DNA of 64,000 nt from Elymus sibiricus (GCA_039707655.1 CM077676.1:185128936-185192935); one strand, 5' to 3'. Shown: positions 12,301 through 23,731, numbered from the stretch's first letter. Notes: generated by a model from the sequence alone, not told the origin. A program made the numbers and translations.

Positions 12301-12780
12301 GCTACGGGGGACCAGCGCCAGTGCGCTGGACGCGTCCAAAGTATGAGCCGCTCCGGCACCGTGCACGACGGCGCGGTTGAATCGGCTCCTGTGCGGTTCA
12401 CGCGGTCGTCGTCGAGGCAGCTCTGGCAGCACGGAGTAAGAGGCACACGGCCCAGTGCACGATGGCAAACGGACTGCAGTTCCGGCATTGGGGAGGAGGG
12501 CGGCGGTGAATCTGGTGCGGTGCGGGGGCATGGAGGAGGGGCTGAGGTTTCGCGGCTGGGGAGAAGGTGATTTGGCGCCCACGGTGTATGAATAGGAAAT
12601 TGGGAGGGGGAACCATGTCTTACAGACGCATTTGTCTGAAATGTGGGGGAAGTTACAATTCTACCCCTGTCTTTTGGCTTGTGCGCTTGGGTCTGAGTCT
12701 CGAGGGTCGGGGATAGTAGGGTAACTTTGCTTCTCCCAAATAGTGGGCACAAGCAATTTTGGGCGTGCTTTGAAATAGTG

Positions 12781-12924
12781 GGCGCGAGCAATTTCGGCCG
12801 AGGAGAGGGTGTTTTGCCGCCCATGGTTTATGAATTATTCGGCGCCTCCGATTTTGGCCGAGGAGAGGGTGTTTTGCCGCCCATGGTTTATGAATTATTC
12901 AGCGCCTGTCATTTCGGCCGATGA
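12781..12924. repeat. 60-bp tandem repeat (2.4 units)
   Basis: Two 60-bp units are identical over their last 50 bp except for one base (TTTCGGCCGAGG versus TTTTGGCCGAGG). A third partial unit starts at 12901. A diverged relative lies at about 12560-12600 (GGTGATTTGGCGCCCACGG) and a trace at about 13045. The array lies upstream of the minus-strand gene of CACTA-1, so it may be part of its promoter or subterminal region. Confidence 0.8.
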
Positions 12925-13060
12925 GAGTGCGTGCTTGGATGAAGTTACAAACCTACCCTCGATATACAACAGGCCAATTGATGCGGGTCCCAGATAGGAC
13001 GGTAATTTCACATCTCCCATTTATTTGCTCGGGCGAATTCCAGTGAGCAGAGGGTGTTTT

Positions 13061-14008
13061 AGCGGTTCTTTCAAAGAACAAGCATCCACGAGTACCGTAC
13101 AAAGTAGATCCGAATCAAATTGGAAATATTAGTTCTATAGTGTCACATCTTGCCACTTCTTTTTTAGATGGTTAGATGATGCTCGGGACTAATGTGTTTT
13201 TGCATGCTCGTTGCTACCGATTAATTTGACAAATAGTTGACCCACTCAAAAACAGGAATCAAACCCGAAATGAAATATCTCAATTCAATGAAATAGCTCG
13301 TTGACCCAGTCAAAATTGTGGACTAAATCCAAAATTGAACACATCAATTGAATAGCATGTTGTATTATAGTACTCCATGAACATGCTCAAAGTCAAATTA
13401 ATGAACCTGTTTGATACGCATATCTCCGTTCATGTGTGAATTGCAAACACCATGTTCTCCAATTCAAACATTTGAATACAATTTTATACTGAATCATGGT
13501 TTATATCAGTCTTCGATGCATAAACGCGACCTCTCCCCTCTCCCGTACTCCCATTCTCTCTCTAGCCGACACTCCTTGTTTCTGTTGCGCATATACGAGC
13601 ACAATCCTTGTTGTCCTCTCTCTCTCTCTCTCTGTCTCTGTCTCTCTCTCTCTCTCTCTCTCTTTCTAAGTCTTTCTAGTTCGCATGCACACTCTATGTA
13701 TAGGTCTCCCTCGCACACAATGTATGACTCTCAAGTCTAAGCTAAATAGCTAGGGTGCACTCATCGTACACACACAAATTCTCTCGCTCGTTGTCCATAA
13801 CTCTCTCACGCACCACTCTGCCATCTCCGGGCTCTTCTCTGTCGCTCTCTCAAACATTCTATCTCACTAGGTCACACACACATATCTCACTCACACTAAA
13901 TAGACCCATCTAACACTCTCTCTCCCTCGTTCTCTCTCTAACTCACACGCACACACACACAATCTCCCCCTAGCTAAGTACGAGTATCTCTCACTCCATC
14001 ATAGGCAT
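13061..14008. other. Unassigned, with CT- and CA-rich simple sequence
   Basis: There is no gene here. It contains an imperfect repeat around TTGACCCACTCAAAA / TTGACCCAGTCAAAA (about 13230-13350), a (TC)n microsatellite at about 13615-13670, and pyrimidine-rich to CA-rich low-complexity sequence up to the LTR start at 14009. The short ORFs are translations of the microsatellite. Confidence 0.6.
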
Positions 14009-14153
14009 TGATACGTCTCCAACGTATCTATAATTTTTGACTGTTCCATGCTATTATAGTATCAATATTGGATGTTTATTATGCAATTATATGAAATTAT
14101 ATATCATTTTTTGGGACTAACCTATTAACCTAGTGCCCAGTGCCAGTTGCTGT
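14009..14153 (+). repeat. 5' end of a Sabrina/Fatima-type LTR, cut by CACTA-2
   Basis: Begins TGATACGTCTCCAACGTATC, the start of many Triticeae Athila-like LTRs. It matches the reverse complement of 45434-45578 almost throughout. It stops at GTTGCTGT directly before the CACTAG terminus at 14154, whereas the intact LTR continues with TTTCTGCTTG. CACTA-2 therefore inserted here; the expected 3-bp target duplication on this side is TGT. The remainder of this LTR was not found in the window. Confidence 0.8.
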
Positions 14154-14292
14154 CACTAGAAAAAAAACACTTCCGTGATGATACGTCTTTGTCACAGTAG
14201 GTCAAGTTTTCTATCATGCATGTACATCCGTGACAATTTTATGACAGAATCAAGATATTCATACCTGTGCTATCGTAGAAGTGTTCCATGAC

Positions 14293-14810
14293 TATCGTGG
14301 TTTTGTCACGGCAGATGTCCTCGTGAAAGGACTTAGTCGTGAGGCCATCGCAGCTAGGTGGTAACTCGAACGGGGTTGATCGGAATCAAGAGACAAGGGT
14401 TTACCCAGGTTCGGCCCCTCTCGAAGGAGGTAATAGCCTACGTCCTGCTTTGGTTGTATTCATGATGATCTCGATTACAAGGGTGCGACTTGGCTAACCT
14501 AGTACTCGAGAGCTCGTAACCTAGTCTTTCCGCCTCAGGGGCTCGCCTTTATATACAGGTCGAGGCCCTGGGTTTACAATAGAATCCGGGTCGTAACATG
14601 ACCCGTGATCTAGTCTATCTCCTACTCATCATCGTAGGTAAGCCGCCGCCTTAGATAAGCCGCCGCCTCATGTATCGGGCCCTAAGCCGGCCCACTTATG
14701 AGTCCCCCTGATGGGCCTTGGAGTCTCGACCACTGCAATTCTCTTTAAGCCGCCATTGGATAACCCGGCCCTGAACGGGCGGGTTATACCATGGGGTCAT
14801 ATCCCCAACA
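14293..14810 (-). repeat. Tat-1 3' LTR
   Basis: In element orientation it reads TGTTGGGGATATG ... CCACGATA; the terminal dinucleotide has mutated from CA to TA, whereas the other LTR has CA. A TATA-box-like TATATAAAGG (minus strand, 14546-14555) is conserved in both LTRs. As the 3' LTR it would supply the polyadenylation site of the genomic transcript. Confidence 0.9.
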
Positions 14811-14824
14811 TTAGCCCCCAGAGT
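14811..14824 (-). other. Tat-1 polypurine tract
   Basis: On the minus strand the sequence CTCTGGGGGCTAA runs directly into TGTTGGGG of the LTR. This is the plus-strand primer position and confirms the minus orientation of Tat-1. Confidence 0.8.
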
Positions 14825-15872
14825 GATGTGGATTCATTCACGTCAATCTTCAGTCTTGTACTTCCGGGTCATACAAATTTGCCGGCTCATAACACTTTTT
14901 ACCTTGGCATCCTCGGTTCTTCCGTGTCATGACATCATCTTCCAGAAATCGCGGGGTTCAGGCGTGACATCATAGTGAATCTTTTTTTATATATATGGCG
15001 CTATCTGTCAGGCCCGAAAATCGAGGCGTCATCCTCCCACAGAAGTTACTGTGTTCCTCTTTTTTCGCGCCTGCCTCTTCCCCTTATTTTTTACTCCGTT
15101 TTAAATACGCCCGAGGGGCCGCAGTCTTCCTTTTACCACTTTGACCGCCCACTGCTTCTTCTTCCTCGCGACGCATCAGCCAGTGTCAGAAGCTCCGCCG
15201 CCGTTCGACCCCGACGTACGCCGGCGACCTCAACCACACTCTTTTCTCCACCGGCGCCGTCGTCGAGACTGCTCAGGATCTTCTCAAGGCCATTCACCGC
15301 ATCCAAGTACACTCCATTGCATCCTCAAATCTATAGCAGTAGCTCACCCTAGTTCATCGGTGTTCTTGCATAGGCCGTATCGCCATTGCCGTTGTTTAGA
15401 TCTTATTTCTAAATTCCTTCTTCATAGAAATATCCCTCCGCCATCTGTATTACCATTTTGCATCTAGGAGCCTCAGATCTGTACTAGAAATCTGGAGTAG
15501 ATCAAACTCTGTTTCCTCTGTATGAACTAGGTATAGTAAATATTTCTCTTTTTAAGCTGTTTTGTAGATCCATAGTAGTAATTGTTCTTGTTCGAAACTT
15601 TTTTCTGTAACACTTAGGAAAAAATCGGAGAACCTTGAACCTTAGGATAAGCCGCCCTTACTCTTGGCGACTCATGTCCATTTATTATGATCCGCCCAAT
15701 TCTAATAATCATAGCTGAAATCGCAGTCAAGCGACTTATAACTTTTGGTGACTTATCGAACATGGCGACTCGCCCTTGTGCCTTTATTCGTATGATGCGA
15801 GCTTATCATGAACATGAATAACCCTGCCATTTATGTTTTTGCATTCCTCGTTCATATTTTAGGTGACTTGCC
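14825..15872 (+). promoter_or_regulatory. Putative promoter and leader of the Tat-1 antisense ORF
   Basis: A TATA-like run (TTTTTTTATATATATGGCG, 14982-15000) lies about 870 bases before the first ATG of the plus-strand ORF. It is followed by a pyrimidine-rich, GC-rising leader such as plant genes often have. A splice-acceptor-like TTTTAG lies at 15857-15862, ten bases before the ATG at 15873, so a leader intron is possible. All of this is inferred from sequence form only. Confidence 0.4.
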
Positions 15873-18800
15873 ATGGCGAAGACCACAGTCTGCAACTGGG
15901 TGTGTTCTCAAGTTTATGACCTTGTACTGAACGATTTTAAAGAGCAAGGCTTCCTACCGGCTCAAGAAGTAATTGCCTATCGAGCCCGTCAAGCAGCAGA
16001 AGACGTCCCTCATCCCCGCGAAGGGGAAGTCATGATTTTTACAGACCATCTACGTAGGGGTTTCTCTCCACCCGGGTCAAAATTCTTCCGGGATGTTCTA
16101 CACTTCTTCAACCTTCATCCTCAAGACATTGGTCCAAACTCTGTATCCAACCTGTGCCAATTCCATGTCTTGTGTGAGGTATATCTGCAAATAGAGCCCA
16201 CTGTTCCTCTCTTTAGAGAGTTCTTCTATCTCAACCGCCAAACTGAGTGCGCTGATGGCCCCTGCCTAGAACTTGGCGGGGTCTCAATTCAAAGATGAAG
16301 AGACATTCCGTTTCCCTCAGTTGTTCTGCCGAGTCACCCTAAAGGTTGGAACAGAACGTGGTTCTGCTGCAAGAACATAGCTCCAGCTGATGAAAACTCT
16401 CTGCCGGGTTATAGACCTGAATGCCTTCCCCCAACCTTTGAACTTCCTGGCTGGGCTTCTCAAGAAGAACGTGCCCAAGTCGCCCATGTATATCCAAAGT
16501 TGAGGGCTTTGCTTGCCCACGGTCTGACTGGTGTTGACCTGACCCGGTGATGGCTTACCTGGAAGATCCCGCCCTTAAGCCGCCGAGCCGACTTAATGTG
16601 TAATTATTCTGGCGAGTCAACCGACCCACAACAGTTCAGTCCCCTTAATATGTCGACTGATGAAGTAAATAAGTCTACGAAGAAGCTACTTGGGGAAACT
16701 CAAGAAATGTGCAACAAGACCGGACTGAAACCATTCTATGCCCTTAACCAGGCTCCTCCAGTAAGCATTCCTGTGATCACTGGTCCAGCTTGTCAATTCT
16801 CAAAGCTTTACTTGATTGATATTGTTTTAAACTGTGCAGGCCGACTCTTCATTCTGGAACAAGAAGAAAAAGAAAGTACCGGCGATCAAGCCCAAGGCTG
16901 CGCCGGTTCAGAAGAAGAATAAGCCGGACATTGAAAACGAGACGGTAGCTAGAGGCGGGTCGCCAGCAGCTGATGACGAATCAGAGGTAAAAAACTTGAC
17001 TCCCTTTCCATCTTTCTATTGAAACAGCTAACGCCTCTTATTCTCAGGGCGATGCGGAAACCAGCCGGGCTGATGAAGTTGAGGTAATTTCCATCTCCTC
17101 TGACTCAGAAAACTTTGTTCCCCAAAGAGTCAGAAAAACTATCAGAAAAGTGCCATTTTCTCATCCACACGCTTATTTAGACCCACAATTTTCTTTAAAG
17201 AAATTGCAGCATGCCGGCTCTGCACGACGCCAGACTCGAAGCGGCTCTGGAGAACTCTTGACCGGCTTACCTGATGCTTCAGCCGCCCGTAAGCGATGCA
17301 ATGAGGTCCCTCACAGTCCAACTCCATCTCACCCGCTTGCCAGCCTTTTTAAACAACCACTTAACCCGTCTGATTCGGATTATCAGGAGTCGCCACCATC
17401 ATCGGGCGACTCATTTGCCACTCAACTCCCCCCTGGTTATTAAACAGGGGTAAGTGTTATTTTTCACCAAGTCATGCTTTCCTGCAACCATTGAATTTGT
17501 TTATCTTACTCTACGTGCATATTCACAGAGCCAAGGCCAAGAAGAGGAAAACTGGCGAGTCATCTTCGACCCCAGAGAACCTTGAACTGGAAGATCCAAA
17601 TTTGGTGACCCCTGTAGGCCAACGCGAGATGGCGGAAGATCAACCTGGTGAAGATGTTGATCCACCCAAGCAAAACGAGCCACCAACTACTGAAGAGGTG
17701 GACACTCAAGTCGGCGCATCTAACATGATGGAGGATCTTAACCCGCCAAGTCCTATTAACCCTTCCAGTCCAAGGACGGCGACTGAAGATATAGCCTTAT
17801 CATCTCCGCAAATCGCCGACGATGTCACCATCACAGGGGCGTCTTTTAAAACCCCAGAGCCATCAACTGTTTTGACCAAACTTGCAGCAAAAGATGACCC
17901 GGTGGCGGCTAAGAAAGGGAAAACCAAACTTGAACTTCCAATGCTTGAAGAACTCAGCGCGGCTGATATTCGTGAATTATATCTGACCCGGCTATCTACA
18001 AGGCGGGAGATGGAAGCCAACATGGTCAACATGTTGAAAAGGAAATATGAGGTAAATAGCGTCTCGTCCTTTCCATACTGTATATATCTTGTGTAGCTGC
18101 CAAGTCTTAGACATAGGTCAGCATGAATGTGTGTAAGACTTCCAGGATGATATACTTCGTTTCGGAACTGTAGCCCCCAAGGACCAGGTTGTTATGTATA
18201 TAACAAGCCGGTTCTTTAACATATGTCTGAAAAGCAACGTGTAGCCCCCAAGGGCCGACTCATTTTGATAAAATGAGCCGGGTCTTCAGCAATTGTCCTT
18301 TAAAAAGTGACTTGTAGCCCCCAAGGGCCGGCTTGCTTCTATGAAACAGCCGGGTCTTCAGCAATACTGAGAGCGAAGTGACATGTAGCCCCCAAGGGCC
18401 GGCTCATTGTAATAAGATGAGCCGGATCTTCAATAATTGTACTTGAAAAGTGATCATCATAAGAGAAAAAATGACCTGCATTAGCCCCCAAGTGCCATGT
18501 AGATTGCTAGCAACAGCTTGGGACTTCAGTTTTGAAAGGTGTGGGTGTTTCATAGACCCCAAACACCAAAGTGGACCATATATTATTGTGCTGATGTGAC
18601 CTGGTTATGACATGGTCTGTTGAATGATGCTGAGTCAAGAGTGGCCGGCTTGCAAGAGCAACTTAAGGCGGAGAAGAAGCTTCGATCTGATGCCGAGTCA
18701 GCAGCCACGTCTCTGGAAGAATCAGCATAAACTACTAACGAAAAATTGAGAGCGTTGACGGCCTCTCATGAGAAAGAGAAAACATTGCTGTTGAAACGTG

Positions 18801-19684
18801 CTGAAGAGGCAGAGAACCGGCTCAAGCCCATTACTGACGAATTAAGCGGCTTGAAGCGCTATATTACTGATATGACCCAGGCCAGCTTTGGTAAGTGACC
18901 CGCCAATCTGTCAGGAATAACTCGCCCGAAAGCATTGACATTTGTAAGGGAATGTTGTAATCGAATGTGTTCAAATTGTGCAGGTAGCAGAAGCATCAAT
19001 CTGCGGCAAGATCCCCGTGTCAAGCTCAAGGCGGTTTACACATTCTTGGAGCAACTGTATGCAGGGAGCCTATTCACTATTATGTCCGTTATGGGACACA
19101 AAGAGCCGCCACGTTTCATAAGGGATGTGCTGAAGCAACTGTCAACCATGCCTGCCCAAATTGAAGAGTTGAAAAAATCAGCCGCCCGAGCAGGAGCCAT
19201 GTTGGCCTTAAGCCGGGCCAAAGCATATGTGCCAGATATGGATCCATCCGAGATGGCCGGCGGGTTTCCAGAGTTCAATACTGACGGCAGCGCATTCTCT
19301 GTAGAAGATTACACCCGGTGTAGGAAGGAAACTCGTGTTTTGGCGAGTCAACTTGTTGAAGAGGTGGACTTCAAGAGGTACCAGCCGGCTTACAATGAAG
19401 AAAATGTCTGGGTCACCCCGCCATCTTACACGCCCATCAACCTCGCTCCATCACGGCGTAAGCATATCTTTGCTCCTGATGTTGACCCATCAATTATCAT
19501 GAAAGAGGACGCCGTCTTCCAAGCCTTGACAACTATCGACCGGGATCTGGACAAACTTCAGATCGGAAGAAGAGCGGAGCTGGAGGAGGATGACCCGGAG
19601 GCCCAAGCCGCCGATGAACATCAAGAAGGAGCTAACCCGGGAACTGATAACCCAGAAGGCACAGAAACTGGTGCCCAGGAGTAG
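15873..19684 (+). pseudogene. Tat-1 additional ORF (antisense, intron-containing)
   Basis: The first exon (15873 on) encodes MAKTTVCNWV... with a block GFSPPGSKFFRDVLHFFNLH, followed by CQFHVLCEVYLQIEP. It matches my memory of the family annotated in plants as 'putative gypsy type transposon' (Pfam Transposase_28). A conserved WFCCKNIAP / LPGYRPECLPPTFELPGW block follows after a frame change near 16290. GT-AG introns are visible at about 16761-16839, 16987-17047, 17450-17528 and 18891-18983, plus a long one starting at 18052. Later exons encode a lysine-rich acidic linker, a coiled coil (about 18620-18890) and a C-terminal domain (18984-19684). Stops near 16545, 17440 and 18727 suggest decay. 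Tat elements are known to carry such antisense ORFs; their function is unknown. Confidence 0.75.
18140..18500. repeat. About 70-bp tandem repeat with polypurine-like core
   Basis: Inside the long intron of the antisense ORF, the core GTAGCCCCCAAGG(G/A)CC recurs at about 18172, 18241, 18317 and 18385, with a partial TTAGCCCCCAAG at 18483. Between the cores are variants of GGCTCATT...GAGCCGGGTCTTCAGCAAT. On the retroelement sense strand each core reads CCTTGGGGGCTAC, resembling the element's own polypurine tract CTCTGGGGGCTAA. Confidence 0.75.
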
Positions 19685-20562
19685 ATCTCCAAAAACGTTG
19701 ACATCATGGAGCCCAGCTGTGGCTTTTTGTAATAGGATAGTAAAAACACTTGGGTGCTCTGACGTGCCTTCGCGCACTTAAATAGTTGGCAGTATTTTGG
19801 ATGAAACACCTGCACTGGTGTGATGATATATTAACCCGCCCAGTCTCTTTTGGAAGAAACTGCTTCGTTGAATATCAGTGTAGCGAGTTATATTTGTATG
19901 AACCAGCAGTAGCTTATCCTTCACAGCAAAACACAGGCGTAGAATAACCCGGAGCGCTTAAGAGCTATCCGGCTTGTGGTTAGCACAAGTCTGAAATAAC
20001 CTATGAGGATTGTCATTTAACCCGGCTCCTCCAGGATCCGGCGGCTCATGGCCAAAGGGAAACAAAGATAACCCCTGTAAAAATTGAACAGCAAGCATGA
20101 ATAGATATCAATGTTAAGTCGGCTTTCGAGGCACGACAATATAGACCGGCTTTCGAGGCTCGAGTCTTGCTTCAATGAAGCTGGCGTGATAGCCCATGGT
20201 TTATCCTCGCTCTCTGTAAGCCGGCTCTCACGTGACATAACCGATGTTTTAACCAAGACAAGTTCAGGTTCATAGAGATGATTGACTTGTCAAGAGTACA
20301 CCGGGTCACCTAATCGGAGTAGCATCAAGCAGAAAGGCAGGTTTAACCAAGATAATGTGGCGTTAATTGCCGGGTCAAGAGGGTGAGATAGCTAAACTCG
20401 GTGAGTTGGAAGCCCCCAAGTGACCAATGATCAAAAACGAAAAGACTCATGCACAATATTTGAGATGAAACGACAGAGGCCCCGAGTTTCGGGGATGCCG
20501 GCTTATGTTTATTGATCATAATATATACAGAGGTATGTACAAGAAAACTTGAGCCGGTGGCT
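19685..20562. other. Convergent spacer between Tat-1 antisense ORF and pol
   Basis: The plus-strand extra ORF ends at 19684 and the minus-strand pol ends at 20563, so transcripts from the two would converge here. No ORF is present. Short GCCGGCTT / AACCCGGC-type motifs recur, and another GAAGCCCCCAAGTG core lies at about 20410. The 3' ends of both transcripts probably fall in or near this spacer. Confidence 0.5.
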
Positions 20563-20916
20563 CTAAGTGTAGTAAGGACAGAGATGAGCAATATTCCAGG
20601 GCCTGCTGGTCTCTTCCTCCAATGTGCGTGACTTGTTGCTTTCACGTATGTCCATCAGGTAATAGGAACCGTTGTGGAGATTCTTGATGATGACAAAAGG
20701 CCCTTCCCAGCTTGTGCATACCTGCTGTTCTTGAATCAAACGGATTACTAAGTCGCCCTCTTGGAAAGTACGGCTGCGGACCCGACGGCTGTGATAGCGA
20801 CGTAGGTCTTGCTGATAGATTGCAGATCGTGCTGCTGCTAAGTCCCGTTCCTCCTCCAATGCATCGAGAGAATCTTGACGAGCCTGCTCGTTATCTGCTT
20901 CGACATAGGCGGTGAC
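20563..20916 (-). pseudogene. Tat-1 integrase C-terminal region
   Basis: In frame with the upstream integrase but separated from it by a TGA at 20917-20919. It encodes EEERDLAAARSAIYQQDLRRYH, then a basic stretch and FQEGDLVIRLIQ ... SWEGPFVIIKNLHNGSYYL. This is the small SH3-like DNA-binding domain (GDLV...K/R...GPF motif) at the end of gypsy integrases. The polyprotein ends at 20563. The single stop looks recent, because the frame is open on both sides. Confidence 0.8.
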
Positions 20917-23037
20917 TCAGAGGGAATCGTGACGAATATCGCTGGGCAAAACAGCTTCTGCACCATAGACCATGAAGAAAGGCGTAAAGCCTATTGATCT
21001 GTTAGGGGTAGTCCGTATGCTCCAAAGGACAGAAGGGAGTTCCTCAACCCAGCAACCCGGTGTGCGCTCGAGGGGCACCATAAGCCTTGGCTTGATACCT
21101 CGTAAAATCTCTTGATTAGCACGTTCTGCTTGGCCATTGGACTGAGGGTGTGCAACTGATGCAACATCAAGCCGGATATGCTCTCTTTGACAAAACTGCT
21201 TCATAGCACCCTTTGATAAATTTGTGCCATTATCAGTGATGATGCTATGTGGATAACCAAAGCGAAAAATCAATTTTTTCAAGAACTTGACTGTTGTGGC
21301 CGCATCACAATTGTTGATTGGCTCGGCCTCAACCCACTTGGTGAATTTATCAACAGCGACCAAAAGATGGGTCTTCTTATCCTTGGACGGCTTAAACGGA
21401 CCAACCATGTCGAGCCCCCAGACTGCAAAGGGCCAAGTGATTGGGATCCTGCGGAGTTCTTGAGCCGGAACATGAGCCTGGCGTGCAAACTTCTGGCAAC
21501 CATCACACTTTTGTACGATATCCTCAGCATCTTCGTGAGCCGTAAGCCAGTAAAAACCATGCCGAAAAGCTTTTGCCACTAAGGACCTTGAGCCGGCATG
21601 ATGCCCACAATCGCCAGAGTGGATCTCATTGAGAATTTCTCGCCCTTCGTCAGGGGAAACACAACGCTGAAAAACTCCTGTGATGCTTCTCCTATGTAAC
21701 TCGCCATTGACGATGGACATAGACTTGGAATGGTGGACGATCTGACGAGCCATGAGTTCATCTTCAGGGAGCTCGCCTCGAGTCAGATAATCCAGATAAG
21801 GAACTGTCCAGTCCGGAATAGCATGAAGAGCCGCCACCAACAGTGCCTCCGGGTCAGGTACAGCGAGATCTTCCTCGGAAGGTAGCTTGACAGAAGGGTT
21901 ATGGAGCACGTCAAGGAACACATTAGGGGGGACCGGCTTACGCTGAGAGCCGAGTCGTGACAATGCATCAGCCGCCTCATTGTGTCGCCGATCAATGTGA
22001 TCAACTTGATATCCCTTGAAATGACCCACCACAGTGCTTACTGCCTGCCGATAAGCCCCCATAAGCGGGTCCTTGGAATCCCACGTTCCTGAAACTTGTT
22101 GAGCGACCAAATCTGAGTCGCCCAAGCACCTGACCCAGCTGAGATTCATCGCTTTAGCCATCCGAAGACTGTGGAGGAGAGCCTCATATTCAGCTGCATT
22201 GTTAGTACAAGGAAAAAGAATCCTCAGGACATAACAAAATTTATCACCTCGAGGGGAAGATATGACGACTCCAGCCCCCGAGCCTTCTAGCTGTCTGGAA
22301 CCATCAAAATGTATAGTCCAATATGTATTATCAAGCTTCTCTTCCGGAGCTTGGAGTTCAGTCCAATCATTGATGAAATCGACAAGTACCTGGGACTTGA
22401 TGGCCGTGCGAGGCACATATTTAAGGTGATGTGGGCCAAGCTCAATCGCCCACTTGGAAACCCGGCCTGTCACTTCCCTGTTCTGGATGATATCTCCCAA
22501 GGGTGCTGAACTGACCACAGTAATGGGGTGCTCCAGGAAATAATGTCTGAGCTTGCGACTAGCCATGAAGACACCAAACACCAGTTTCTGCCAATGTGGG
22601 TACCTCTGCTTGGACTCGGATAAAACTTCGCTGACATAATAGACTGGTCTCTGGACTGGATATTCTTTCCCTGCCTCTTTCCTCTCAACAACAACTGCAA
22701 CACTTACCTCTTTGTTATTGGCAGCAATGTATAGGAGCATAGGCTCTTTGGCAATGGGAGCAGCGAGAACAGGTGGCTCAGCCAATTGTTTCTTGAGGGC
22801 TTCGAAAGCAGCATCAGCAGCATCACTCCAGACAAAAGTGTCAGTCTTTTTCAACATCTGATAAAGGGGAATCGCCTTTTCGCCAAGGCGGCTTATGAAC
22901 CGGCTCAAGGCCGCGATCTGACCCGCCATCCATTGAACATCATTTATATTCTCCGGCTTCGCAAGCGAGGTTACTGCCTTGATCTTGTCCGGGTTGGCTT
23001 CAATGCCTCGTTCCGATACTAGGAAACCCAAAAACAC
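20917..23037 (-). pseudogene. Tat-1 pol: RT end, RNase H, archaeal-type RNase H, integrase
   Basis: An open frame of 706 residues. Residues 1-60 finish reverse transcriptase (LGFLVSERGIEANPDKI, AALSRFISRL). About 68-220 is the degenerate first RNase H/connection. About 238-365 is a second RNase H with D245 (HFDGS), E283 (NNAAEYEA), D307/D309 (GDSDL) and D357 (HNEAADALS), the dual-RNase-H layout known from the Tat lineage. About 465-525 is the integrase zinc domain (H480, H493, C511, C514). About 530-680 is the catalytic core with D543, D602 and E638 all present. The domain set appears functional; only the stop at its end and the break before it separate it from the rest of pol. Confidence 0.93.
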
Positions 23038-23668
23038 ACTTATCCGGGTTAAGCTTCATCTGGTAAGTCCGAAGATTAGCAAAAATTTCCTTGAGATCAT
23101 CCAGCAAGGTCTCCTTCTTCAATGACTTGACCATGATATCATCCACATAAGCATGAACGTTGCGCCCGATCTGCTTGTGGACACAATTCTGGACACAGTG
23201 CTGATAAGTCGCCCCTGCACTTTTGAGCCCGAAAGGCATAGAGACATAGCAAAAGGCCCCAAAAGGTGTGATGAAAGCCGTCTTCTCCTGATCCTCGACG
23301 GCCATCTTTATCTGATGATAGCCGTAGCAAGCATCCAGAAAACACAAACTCTCACAACCCGCCGTGGCATCAATGATCTGATCAATACGAGGGAGGGCGA
23401 GCGGGTCTTTGGGACAAGGCTTGTTGAGATCTGTGTAGTCAACACACATGCGCCAAGTGCCGTTTTTATTTAGAACAAGCACTGGATTAGCCAACCACTG
23501 AGGGTGAAAAACTTCGACGATGAACCCGGCAGCTAGGAGCCGGGCTACTTCTTCCCCAATAACCTTGCGTCTCTCCTCGTTAAAACGACAGAGGAATAGT
23601 CGAACAGGCTTCATTTTCGGATCCACATTAAGGTGGTGCTCAGCGAGTTCTCTCGGTACACCTGGCAT
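23000..23668 (-). pseudogene. Tat-1 reverse transcriptase
   Basis: A frame of 222 residues with the gypsy RT blocks in order: MCVDYTDLNK...CPKDP, catalytic D112 in FLDACYGYHQI, MPFGLKSAGATYQ, and YVDD at 174-177 with both aspartates. It makes cDNA from the element RNA. The frame breaks after KLNPDKCVFG; the continuation (LGFLVSERG) is in another frame starting near 23037. The usual short VP(S/A)GK segment is missing between them, so a small deletion across short TTTGGG-like repeats is likely. Confidence 0.9.
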
Positions 23669-23731
23669 GTCAGAAGGTTTCCACGCGAAGATGTCCCGAT
23701 TCTCACGGATGAACTCGATGAGCGTGCTTTC

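Larger units (their letters stand above)
7266..13060 (-). mobile_element. CACTA-like element 1 (left end intact, right end uncertain)
   Basis: Begins CACTACAAAAAAAACACTTC at 7266 and continues with a run of short hairpin-like motifs (CACTTCCGTGACGA, TGTCACAG), as in CACTA termini. Inside are about 1.3 kb of GGCCC subterminal repeats, then a decayed gene on the minus strand, tandem repeats and a GC-rich, promoter-like right part. A second element at 14154 has the same terminus and the same gene tail. I could not find the inverted terminal repeat on the right, so 13060 marks only where related sequence seems to stop. No TNP2-type transposase is present, so it is non-autonomous or truncated. Confidence 0.6.

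Noticed and set aside
11802..12824. Minus-strand ORF of 340 codons
   Set aside because: Proline/Ser-rich, low complexity, no domain, and it crosses the 60-bp repeat; more likely promoter and leader sequence of a transposon gene.
13130..13150. TTCTATAGTG as the right terminus of CACTA-1
   Set aside because: Only the last four or five bases fit; the preceding bases do not mirror the left terminus.
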